A stretch of DNA of 64,000 nucleotides from Sandaracinobacteroides sayramensis (lineage in GTDB: Bacteria > Pseudomonadota > Alphaproteobacteria > Sphingomonadales > Sphingomonadaceae). The notes under the pieces are model-generated. The model searched no databases, was not told the DNA's origin, and worked only from the letters and a program-made list of their open reading frames with translations. Where the stretch lies: the NCBI RefSeq assembly GCF_022014495.1, contig NZ_JAKLSQ010000019.1:141009-205008 (forward strand), in the 5' to 3' direction. Shown here piece by piece: positions 17,232 through 25,411 of the stretch (its first letter is position 1; each line of letters opens with the position of its first letter). The translations under genes were made by a program, and so were the position numbers.

Positions 17232-18536
17232 TCAACCCTTCGTCAAAAGTTCGCGGAACTTGCCGCGCAGCTCTTCCAGGGTCGAAGCGGTGATCGACTG
17301 CTGCTGGCTCGCGCCCGCTCCCACCACCAGCATCTGCTCGCGCAGCACCGGGATGAAGGCGGCGTTGCGGGTCTGCCCGGACTCGGCCGAGGCGGCTTCC
17401 AGCCTCACGCTCTGGTTGAGGATGCTCTGCTGGGCGCTCATCTGGTTGCCGCCACTTGCCATCGTCGTGCCGGCGGTCAGGAAGCCCGCAAGTATCATGC
17501 GGTTGCTGTTGCTGATGAGCTGGGCAAGATATTCGCGCTCGGACAGCAGCATATCCCGCGTGGCCCGCCCCGCCTCGCCCTCGATCAGATGCGCGGCAAG
17601 CGCGTCCGTCTGCTGCGCGATGAACATGGCCTCGGCAGCCCGCATCGACGGGATCAGATGCCGCTGCGATTCGGCGACATCCTCGTTCCGAAGGCCCAAT
17701 GCCGCAAGGAAGGCGGCATCGGCGGCGGCCGGATCCTGCGCCACGGCTTTCCGCACCACCGTTGCCAGCGCCACCACATGCCGGTCCAGAAGCTTCGTCT
17801 GGCGGGCAAACTCCGCCGGCGTGAGCGTCGTGAACTGCGCCCACTCCGCCTTGCTCATCTTGGCCTGCTTCGCCGCGATGGTCGAAGTTGCGGCCAGCGA
17901 TTTGCGCGGCATTTCGGCGATGTCGACCACCAGCGCGCCGGAACTGACTCCGGGGGATGCAAGGCCGAGCGTTTCCGAAGCGGCCAGGAGCCGGCGCTTC
18001 TCTCCGGCCTCGACGCGCTGCACTAGGAACATCGGATAGGCGCGGATGGCGAAAGTGGTCGGCTCATACCACCATCCGCCGCTGGTCATGCCGCGCACGT
18101 GGGTGATGAAATCCACCGCGACGGAGCCCGGCGCCCCCGGAAGCCCGGCATAGCCGACCCGCCCGCCCGGCAGCAGGTCGAGATGTCCCGGAACGAGCTC
18201 GATGACGATCTCCGGCGCCGCGATCTTCATTTCCTCGACGATGTAGGGCGCCCAATAGGCGCTTTTCACGAAGGTCTGTTCCAATGCGCCTTCCAGCGTC
18301 TCGCAGCCCGTGAATGACCCGCAGCCCGGCGCGCGCAGCAGTGTCGCCTCCTCGTAGCGGTCGGCGATATGGGCTCGGGCCCGATCGCTGATGCTGGCCG
18401 GGAAAGTCATGGTGATGACGGTCTTGCCCGGCGCCTCCTTCGGCCGGGACGCCGCCTCCGCCCCCGCGGCGCTCGCGAAAAGAGCGGCCAGGGCCATCAG
18501 CCTCAGAAACATGCCTCCGGACAGGCACTGACGCAT
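17232..18536 (-). CDS. Exported protein of unknown function
   Basis: The 434-residue product starts at ATG 18536 with GGGGAG seven bases upstream, and has a signal peptide ending around AGAEAA. The first half of the mature protein is mixed alpha/beta with a Cys pair (PGCGSFTGC). It contains a Pro/Gly-rich segment (VPGHLDLLPGGRVGYAGLPG). The second half is strongly helical and Ala/Gln/Leu-rich, with Gln-Ser-rich segments near the C-terminus. No family or catalytic motif is recognised. It is the first gene of a two-gene operon with the exported protein at 16428. Both share helical Gln/Ala-rich regions that may pair with each other. Location is periplasm or beyond. Confidence 0.75.
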   Translation of the reverse strand: MRQCLSGGMFLRLMALAALFASAAGAEAASRPKEAPGKTVITMTFPASISDRARAHIADRYEEATLLRAPGCGSFTGCETLEGALEQTFVKSAYWAPYIVEEMKIAAPEIVIELVPGHLDLLPGGRVGYAGLPGAPGSVAVDFITHVRGMTSGGWWYEPTTFAIRAYPMFLVQRVEAGEKRRLLAASETLGLASPGVSSGALVVDIAEMPRKSLAATSTIAAKQAKMSKAEWAQFTTLTPAEFARQTKLLDRHVVALATVVRKAVAQDPAAADAAFLAALGLRNEDVAESQRHLIPSMRAAEAMFIAQQTDALAAHLIEGEAGRATRDMLLSEREYLAQLISNSNRMILAGFLTAGTTMASGGNQMSAQQSILNQSVRLEAASAESGQTRNAAFIPVLREQMLVVGAGASQQQSITASTLEELRGKFRELLTKG

Positions 18537-18673
18537 GATTTCACTCCCCGTTCAATCGAATGGACCAGGGCCATGGTCATGAGCGGGCTTGCGAAACCCG
18601 TCATCATGCGGATTGATGATGCGGGAAGATAATTGGCGATGCCTGCCTCTGCCGCCGGCATTGGCTGTCGCGG

Positions 18674-19366
18674 TCAGCCCAGCAGCAACGCCAGGCTGGC
18701 GATCACCAGCAGCACCAGCCCGCCGATCCAGACGAGCGGCGGCAGCCCGCGCGCCGGCGAGACCGCCGCTTCCGCCGCCGCCGCCACGACGGCCGCGCGA
18801 ATATCGGCCGCGTCGGGGGTGTGTGGAACCGGCGGCGCTTCCAGCAGCGCCTCCTTCGGCTCGGCTTCCGGCGGGGGGATCGGCGTTTCCGCCTCCGCGC
18901 CCAGCGCAAGGAAGACGCGCTCGGCAAGGCCGCGCGCCAGGCCTTCCACCAGCCCTGCGTCCAGTTGCGCCAGCGCCCCGGACCGCTCCGGCCGCACTCG
19001 CCAGGAAAGGGCGGTGCCGCCCGCCGGCCCGTCCGCCAGCGTCACCTCGACGGCCGCCCGGGCAGAGCCCAGAAGCCCGGCGTCTCCCTGCGCCAGAAGC
19101 CGGCAGCGGCGCGAAGGCTGCCGCTCCGTCCATTCCACCACCACGTCGAGCGGCGCCTCCACGGGGCCGATGTGCGCGACCAGAGTCCCGGCCAGCCGGT
19201 CGCCGGCTTCCGCCTTCAGCCCCGCGCCGGCATCCGCCCCGGCCACTTCTCGAAGGCAGCGCGCCACCACTTCAGGGGCGTTCAGCGCCGCCCAGACCCG
19301 TTCGATCGGGGCTGCAACGGCGATTTCACCTTGAAATCCGCCCGGCACGTCGTCGTGGAATCCCAT
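18674..19366 (-). CDS. CoxG-like SRPBCC protein with C-terminal membrane anchor
   Basis: The 230-residue product has an N-terminal ~150-residue SRPBCC domain of the CoxG type: GFQGEIAVAAPIERVWAALN, then EVVARCLREVAGADAGAG, then a hydrophobic-ligand-binding beta sheet. A Pro/Glu-rich linker (about 160-195) leads to one C-terminal membrane helix (LVWIGGLVLLVIASLALLLG). CoxG proteins help anchor or assemble aerobic CO dehydrogenase or related molybdenum hydroxylases at the membrane. No cox genes are seen nearby, so this may serve another enzyme or bind a lipid. ATG 19366 has a poor ribosome site. It is divergent from the cold-shock gene at 19505. Confidence 0.8.
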   Translation of the reverse strand: MGFHDDVPGGFQGEIAVAAPIERVWAALNAPEVVARCLREVAGADAGAGLKAEAGDRLAGTLVAHIGPVEAPLDVVVEWTERQPSRRCRLLAQGDAGLLGSARAAVEVTLADGPAGGTALSWRVRPERSGALAQLDAGLVEGLARGLAERVFLALGAEAETPIPPPEAEPKEALLEAPPVPHTPDAADIRAAVVAAAAEAAVSPARGLPPLVWIGGLVLLVIASLALLLG

Positions 19367-19504
19367 TAGCTTGTCACTTTCATGACATTTTTGTAAAATA
19401 CTAGTTCTTGCACGCCTATGCATCTGTGTTAGCGTGCGCAGGGTTGCAAAGAAAGCCGGGCGGTCGGATGCCGGGCTTGAGAAGAAGGCACAAGCAGGCC
19501 ACCA

Positions 19505-20104
19505 ATGGATGGGGGATTGGAGCCGCGAAAGCCGCGCAGTGGTGAGGAGGAAATCACCCAGCCGGAGGTTCGCGACACGGAAGGCGAAACGCTCGCGGGC
19601 CGCGTGAAGTGGTTTGACGCGGTGAAGGGCTATGGCTTCATCACGCCGGACGACGGCGGCGGCGATATCCTGGTGCATTACAATCTTCTCGGGCAGATGG
19701 GGCGCAAGTCGCTGCCGGAAGGCGCGCGGGTCACGCTCACCGCGCGGGAAGGCGCGCGCGGGCGGCAGGCCGTCTCCATCCTCGAACTGGACCTCAGCTC
19801 CGCCATCGGCCCCGACCCCGATCGCTCGGCGGAACGCAGCGCGCATCGCGTCGAGCCGCTGGACTTTCTGGCGGAAGCCGGCGATTTCGAAGCCGTTCAG
19901 GTGCGCTGGTTCAACCGCGCCAAGGGCTATGGCTTCCTGCTGAGGAACGACGGTGTCACACAGGCTTTCATCCATATGGAAACGGTCCGCCGCGGCGGTT
20001 TCGAAAACCTCCTGCCCGGCCAGTCCGTCGAGGCCCGGATCCACGACGGCCCGCGCGGCGCGCTCGCGGTCGTCGTTCGCGCGGCGGTTCCTCCCTCTCT
20101 CTAG
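19505..20104 (+). CDS. Double cold-shock-domain protein
   Basis: The 199-residue product has two CspA-like domains, a layout typical for alphaproteobacteria. The first (about residues 30-95) has GRVKWFDAVKGYGFITPDDG and DILVHYNLL. The second (about 128-195) has VQVRWFNRAKGYGFLLRNDG and QAFIHMETV. The aromatic RNP1-type motifs needed for single-stranded RNA/DNA binding (KGYGF) are in both, while RNP2 is partly changed in the first (DILVHY). Such proteins act as RNA chaperones or stress regulators in the cytoplasm. The N-terminal ~25 residues are acidic and disordered. The DUF192 gene follows with an overlap or at most two bases of spacing. Confidence 0.92.
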   Translation: MDGGLEPRKPRSGEEEITQPEVRDTEGETLAGRVKWFDAVKGYGFITPDDGGGDILVHYNLLGQMGRKSLPEGARVTLTAREGARGRQAVSILELDLSSAIGPDPDRSAERSAHRVEPLDFLAEAGDFEAVQVRWFNRAKGYGFLLRNDGVTQAFIHMETVRRGGFENLLPGQSVEARIHDGPRGALAVVVRAAVPPSL

Positions 20105-20558
20105 CCTGCTGCTGCTGGCAGCCGGGCCACTGGCCCCGGCCCCGCTCGCCGCCCGCCCCAACCTGGAGGCCGGAAAGCCGCAGACCGGCCTCAAGGTCAT
20201 TCCGCTTTCGATCACCACCGGCAACGGCAGGACGCACCGCTATCGGGTGGAGGTGGCGGCGACGGCGGCGCAGCAGGCGCACGGGATGATGTTCCGGACG
20301 AAGATGGCCCCGGAAACGGGCATGCTCTTCCCGATGAGCCCGCCGCGCGAGGCCGGCTTCTGGATGGAGAACACGCTGATCCCGCTGGACCTGGTGTTCA
20401 TCGGCGCCGACCGCAAGGTGCGCAACATCGCGGCGGAGGCGGTGCCGCACTCCCGCGCGACGCTTTCCTCCATCGGCCCGGTCGCGGCGGTGCTGGAACT
20501 GAAGGGCGGCGAAGCCGCCCGCATCGGCCTGAAGCCCGGCGACAAGGTCGACTGGTAG
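19953..20558 (+). CDS. DUF192 exported protein, start uncertain
   Basis: The last ~120 residues are a clear DUF192 domain: HRYRVEVAATAAQQAHGMMF, GMLFPMSPPREAGFWMENTL, IPLDLVFIGADRKV and the closing GLKPGDKVDW. DUF192 proteins are small periplasmic or secreted beta proteins of unknown function. A hydrophobic signal-like stretch (LPLSSLLLLAAGPLAPAPLA) lies just after the cold-shock stop codon. The only canonical in-frame start is GTG 19953, which would place about 150 bases inside the cold-shock gene and give an N-terminus without sense. A CTG start around 20107, giving a signal peptide directly, fits better biologically. The coordinates give the longest frame; the true start is probably near 20080-20107. 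Confidence 0.75.
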   Translation: MSHRLSSIWKRSAAAVSKTSCPASPSRPGSTTARAARSRSSFARRFLPLSSLLLLAAGPLAPAPLAARPNLEAGKPQTGLKVIPLSITTGNGRTHRYRVEVAATAAQQAHGMMFRTKMAPETGMLFPMSPPREAGFWMENTLIPLDLVFIGADRKVRNIAAEAVPHSRATLSSIGPVAAVLELKGGEAARIGLKPGDKVDW

Positions 20559-20582
20559 CATCGGCCGCAACCCGCCCGCCCC

Positions 20583-20616
20583 CGTCACCCCGGGTTCGAC
20601 CCGGGGTCCAGCTTTC
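20583..20616. repeat. REP-like palindromic repeat, family 1 (variant)
   Basis: CGTCACCCCGGGTTCGACCC with GGGGTCCAGCTTTC following, one of the recurring palindromes. The loop reads TTCG instead of CTTG. It lies between the DUF192 gene and the NDUFA12 gene. Confidence 0.85.
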
Positions 20617-20731
20617 TTACTCCACCGCCGCGCCTTCGGAAAAGCCGCTCCCCGATGCGGCGCGCGGGTCTCGTCCAATATCGAAGCGCCCCCTTTGCAG
20701 GCGGCGGCGAGATGCTCTAGGGGCATGGATC

Positions 20732-21109
20732 ATGGCCTTCAATCTCTTCACCTGGTGGACGGGCAGCACTTTCGGCACCTGGCTGAACACGCTGCGCAAC
20801 GGCACGGAAGTCGGCCGCGACGCCGACGGCAACATCTATTACACGGACGAATCCTCGGGCCGCCGCTGGGTCATCTACGCGACGGACAATGATTCGAGCC
20901 GCGTGCCGCCCGAATGGCACCTCTGGCTGCACAAGTCCCGCGCCGACGCGCCGACGCAGGTGCCGCTGCCGGTGAAGGCCTGGGAAAAGCCCTGGCGCCC
21001 CAACCCGACCGGCAGCGACCGGGCGGAACTGCCGAGCGGCGCGCTGGCGGCCGGCGGCAGGCGCGCGCCTGCCGCCGCCGATTATCGCCCCTGGACGCCG
21101 GGGCAGTAA
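20732..21109 (+). CDS. NADH:ubiquinone oxidoreductase accessory subunit, NDUFA12 family
   Basis: The 125-residue product carries the NDUFA12/B17.2 signature: FTWWTGSTFGTWLNTLRNG, then VGRDADGNIYYTDESSGRRW and PPEWHLWLHKSRADAPT. This is an accessory subunit of respiratory complex I found in mitochondria and alphaproteobacteria, supporting the taxonomic placement. The C-terminal part (KPWRPNPTGS...YRPWTPGQ) is the usual Pro-rich tail. It is followed after eight bases by the mlaD-like gene and then DUF2155, an arrangement common in this class. Confidence 0.93.
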   Translation: MAFNLFTWWTGSTFGTWLNTLRNGTEVGRDADGNIYYTDESSGRRWVIYATDNDSSRVPPEWHLWLHKSRADAPTQVPLPVKAWEKPWRPNPTGSDRAELPSGALAAGGRRAPAAADYRPWTPGQ

Positions 21110-21116
21110 CGCTGAG

Positions 21117-21611
21117 ATGCCGCAGCTTCTGAAGGACCATGTCGCCGAGGCGCTCACCGGGCTTGCCGTGGTGGCGATCGCCATCTGGTTCCTGGTCTTC
21201 GCGCTAGGCCGCACCGGCAGCACCGGCACCGACAGCTACAGCCTCACCGCCCGCTTCCCCAACGCCGCCGGGATCGCCGTCGGCTCGGACGTGCGGGTCT
21301 CGGGGCTGAAGGTCGGCACCGTCACCCGGCAGAAGCTCGACCCGGCCAGCTTCCAGGCGGTCGTCACGCTGACGGTGGACAAGGCGGTGCAGCTTCCGCT
21401 CGACAGTTCGGCGGCGATCACCTCGGAAGGGCTTCTGGGCGGCAGCTTCATCGCGCTGGTCCCCGGCGGCGACAGCGAGCATCTGGCTCCCGGCGACGAA
21501 ATCACCGACACGCAGGGCGCGACCGACCTGATGGGCCTCATCGGCTCGGTCATCAACCGCAGCGGCGAGAAGGCCTCCGACGGAGACGCCGCCGCCCAGC
21601 CCGCCGAATGA
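21117..21611 (+). CDS. mlaD: MlaD-family outer-membrane lipid asymmetry protein
   Basis: The 164-residue product has one N-terminal membrane helix (about 12-31) and a MCE/MlaD domain: SLTARFPNAAGIAVGSDVRV, SGLKVGTVTRQKLDP, and the conserved hydrophobic LLGGSFIALVPG loop that lines the hexameric pore. MlaD is the substrate-binding ring of the ABC system that moves phospholipids between inner and outer membranes. The partner genes mlaE, mlaF and mlaC are not in this window. The start follows NDUFA12 by eight bases and the stop overlaps the next start as ATGA, so they form one operon. Confidence 0.92.
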   Translation: MPQLLKDHVAEALTGLAVVAIAIWFLVFALGRTGSTGTDSYSLTARFPNAAGIAVGSDVRVSGLKVGTVTRQKLDPASFQAVVTLTVDKAVQLPLDSSAAITSEGLLGGSFIALVPGGDSEHLAPGDEITDTQGATDLMGLIGSVINRSGEKASDGDAAAQPAE

Positions 21612-22276
21612 AGGCAGCCCCCCGCCTCCTGGCGGCGGCCCTGATCTTCGCCGCCGCGCCGCTCCCGGCGCAAAGTCAAACAGCGCCGGCGCAAAAGCAA
21701 GCCGCCCCGAAGGCGGCGGCGAAGGCCGGCGCGCCCGCAAGCCGCACGGTGGTGGAAGGCGGCACCGCCCGCACCGGCGCCGCCGCCGTTCCCCTGAACG
21801 AGCGCACCGCCGTCATCGGCGTCCTCGACAAGCGGCTCGGCACCACCGCCGAATTCACGCTGAAGCCCGGCGAGCATTTCCGCTTCGGCCAGCTCTCCGG
21901 CCTGCTGCGCAGTTGCGAGCGCACGCAATCCTTCGAGCGCACGCAATCCGCCGCCTTCGTGCAGGTGGCGGAACTGCCCCGGCCAATCGGCAACGCCCCG
22001 GCCCCGGCGCCGAAGCTGGTCTTCTCGGGCTGGATCTTCGCCGAATCGCCTTCGCTCAACCCGGTGGTGCACCCGGTCTACGATGTCTGGCTCAAGAGCT
22101 GCACGATGCGCTTCCCGGACGGCCCCAAGGCCCCCAGCAGCTCGGGCGGCAAGGCGAAGTCGGGCGCGCGGAATTCGGGCGCGGCGAAATCCGGCGGCGG
22201 CAATCCGGAAACGGCGAAGCCGGCCGCCGAAACGCCCGCGGCGCCGCCGGCCACCACCCCGCCCCCCGAGGGCTGA
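21608..22276 (+). CDS. DUF2155 domain-containing exported protein
   Basis: The 222-residue product has a signal peptide (Lys, then an Ala/Leu-rich core ending near PAQSQ). An Ala/Lys-rich linker leads to the DUF2155 core: AVIGVLDKRLGTTAEFTLKP, GLLRSCERTQ, FSGWIFAESPSLNPVVHPVY and the closing VWLKSC. The domain ends near residue 170; the rest is a Ser/Gly/Ala/Pro low-complexity tail that overlaps the end of the convergent aat gene by 199 bases. A short in-frame duplication gives CERTQSFERTQS, from a repeated GAGCGCACGCAATCC. DUF2155 proteins are alphaproteobacterial and of unknown function, often beside complex I accessory genes as here. Confidence 0.88.
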   Translation: MKAAPRLLAAALIFAAAPLPAQSQTAPAQKQAAPKAAAKAGAPASRTVVEGGTARTGAAAVPLNERTAVIGVLDKRLGTTAEFTLKPGEHFRFGQLSGLLRSCERTQSFERTQSAAFVQVAELPRPIGNAPAPAPKLVFSGWIFAESPSLNPVVHPVYDVWLKSCTMRFPDGPKAPSSSGGKAKSGARNSGAAKSGGGNPETAKPAAETPAAPPATTPPPEG

Positions 22277-22935
22277 GGCGGAAAGCCCTCCAGCGCGTCC
22301 AGCAAGGTCCAGCGCGCCGGCCTCGAGACCGCAGCCGCCAGCCGCTCCACATAATCGCTGCGCCGAACCTCCCGCCCGCCGAAACGCTCCAGGTGCGCGG
22401 TCAGGAACTGGGTGTCCAGCAGCGCGAACCCGCCCAGCCGCAGGCGGGCGATCAGATGCGCCAGCGCCGCCTTGGAGGCGTCGGTCGCCCGGCTGAACAT
22501 GCTTTCGCCGAAAAAGGCCGCCCCCACCCGAACCCCGTAAAGCCCGCCCACCAGCCGCCCGTCCATGTCCCAGGTCTCGATCGAATGCGCATGGCCCTGG
22601 GCGTGCAGGCGCAGATAGGCGTCGTGGATGGTGGCGTTGATCCAGCTCTGCTCCCGCCCCGGCGCGGTGCTGGCGCAACTCTGCACCACCGCGTCGAAGG
22701 CCAGGTCGCGGCTGTGGAAGAAGCGCTCGCGCTTCAGGGTGCGGGCCAGCGAGCGCGGCAGGTGGAACTCCATCAGCGGCAGGATGCCGCGCCGGCGCGG
22801 CTCCACCCAGAACACATCGGCTGAATCGCGGGTGTCGGCCATGGGGAAAAGCCCGGCCGCATAGGCGCGCAGCAGCAGGCCGGTGTCCAGCCGCTGCCGC
22901 GCCGCCGTTCCGTCGCGCCCGCTCAGCCGCACCAC
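22078..22935 (-). CDS. aat: Leucyl/phenylalanyl-tRNA--protein transferase
   Basis: The product matches Aat, which adds Leu or Phe from tRNA to N-terminal Lys/Arg and thereby marks proteins for ClpS-ClpAP degradation. Family blocks are clear: LLLRAYAAGLFPMADTRDSA, VFWVEPRRRGILPL, WINATIHDAYLRLHAQGHAH, SIETWDMDGRLVGGLYGV, FFGESMFSR and FALLDTQFLT. The frame is open from about 23055; I place the start at GTG 22935 because conserved sequence begins just after it (285 residues). ATG 23022 is another option. The C-terminal ~70 residues are Gly/Ala/Pro-rich, go beyond the usual family end, and overlap the DUF2155 gene on the other strand. Confidence 0.88.
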   Translation of the reverse strand: MVRLSGRDGTAARQRLDTGLLLRAYAAGLFPMADTRDSADVFWVEPRRRGILPLMEFHLPRSLARTLKRERFFHSRDLAFDAVVQSCASTAPGREQSWINATIHDAYLRLHAQGHAHSIETWDMDGRLVGGLYGVRVGAAFFGESMFSRATDASKAALAHLIARLRLGGFALLDTQFLTAHLERFGGREVRRSDYVERLAAAVSRPARWTLLDALEGFPPQPSGGGVVAGGAAGVSAAGFAVSGLPPPDFAAPEFRAPDFALPPELLGALGPSGKRIVQLLSQTS

Positions 22936-23174
22936 GCGCGCCCTCCGGGTGCCGCGGATGCGCCTGGCAGAAACGGCCGACCTCCGAACATTTTCCTCCT
23001 GCCTTCTTCGGGCTCTTGCCATGCTGCGGCCGGTGCCTGCATTTGTCAAAGGCATCTCCGTTCAGAGTCGCTTCAGACCTTTGGCGGCAGATGCGGGAAG
23101 CCCTTGCAAGAGCGGCCGCAAGGCCCGATTCTAAGAGGGTGCGGCGTGACAATGTGCGGGAGGCGATCGGTTCG

Positions 23175-24659
<1,485 letters not shown>

Positions 24660-24679
24660 GGCGCTTCAGGCGAAGGCGG

Positions 24680-24910
24680 TCAGGCCAGAGAGGCCGCGGA
24701 GAAGCGCGTCCGCTCGTCCTCGGCTTCGTCGCGCACGGCGGCGCCCTTGCCGAGGCCGAGGCCGATGAGGCCGGTCAGGGAAATGGCGATCACCCAATAT
24801 TGCGGCTGCAGCGCGGCCGAGGCCAGCCCGCCCCCATCATAGGCGGCGGCGGGAACGACGGCGGCGAAAGCGGCGAAGAGGGCGACCGAGGTTTTGGCGA
24901 TCCGGTTCAT
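24680..24910 (-). CDS. Small exported or membrane protein
   Basis: The 76-residue product starts with a signal peptide-like segment (MNRIAKTSVALFAAFAAVVP, then AAAYD) and has one later hydrophobic helix (about 38-55; YWVIAISLTGLIGLGLG) and a charged tail (RDEAEDERTRF). It is preceded by AGAGACGTCGC upstream of ATG 24910. Small proteins of this shape are frequent in sphingomonads but no family name can be given. It is convergent with the htrA gene, 20 bases away. Confidence 0.6.
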   Translation of the reverse strand: MNRIAKTSVALFAAFAAVVPAAAYDGGGLASAALQPQYWVIAISLTGLIGLGLGKGAAVRDEAEDERTRFSAASLA

Positions 24911-25411
24911 GCGACGTCTCTTTCTTTTTTCCGGCCTTCTGGCTGGCCGTTGGCTTTATCCCGGCCGGTCCTTGGCGCCGGCCTGTTAACCGAAATTTGC
25001 CCTGTCCGGCCGCCGCTTGCAATGCCGCCATTGTCAAGGATTGCAACACAGTTCGCTGCCGCCATCCCCTTGTTTTTTCAGGATTTCAACAATGCAGACG
25101 CAAGCGGGGCGGGCGTCCCGTCAACACCCGCCCGCCGGCCCGCAACAGCTCTTATGGCAGGGCGGCGAAAGGCACCGCCCAGGCAAAACCTTAAATCGGC
25201 GCCTTTGCGCCTATGAACGCCATATTAATTGGTTAACGGATTCGCCGCAAGGCGCCGGGCGTAACACATTGTAAACCGAGCCGAGCCCCAGATAGGGAAG
25301 CTGCACAAGCCCTTGCCCTATTCTCCGTCACCCCGGGCTTGACCCGGGGAGACGATGGCAAGGGGAATATGAGTCCCCAGCCTGGCCCGGCTCGCGGCCG
25401 CCGCGAAAGCC
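24911..25411. other. Intergenic region between the small exported protein and pccA
   Basis: No convincing gene is found in these 501 bases. The only recognisable element is a family 1 palindrome at 25325-25354. The stretch 25180-25280 is more AT-rich (TATTAATTGGTTAACGG) and may contain the promoter of the leftward small gene, but no sure -35/-10 pair is seen. Confidence 0.5.
25325..25354. repeat. REP-like palindromic repeat, family 1
   Basis: CGTCACCCCGGGCTTGACCC followed by GGGGAGACG, between the end of pccA and the gap to its left. One arm differs by one base (GGGGAGAC for GGGGTGAC). Confidence 0.85.
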
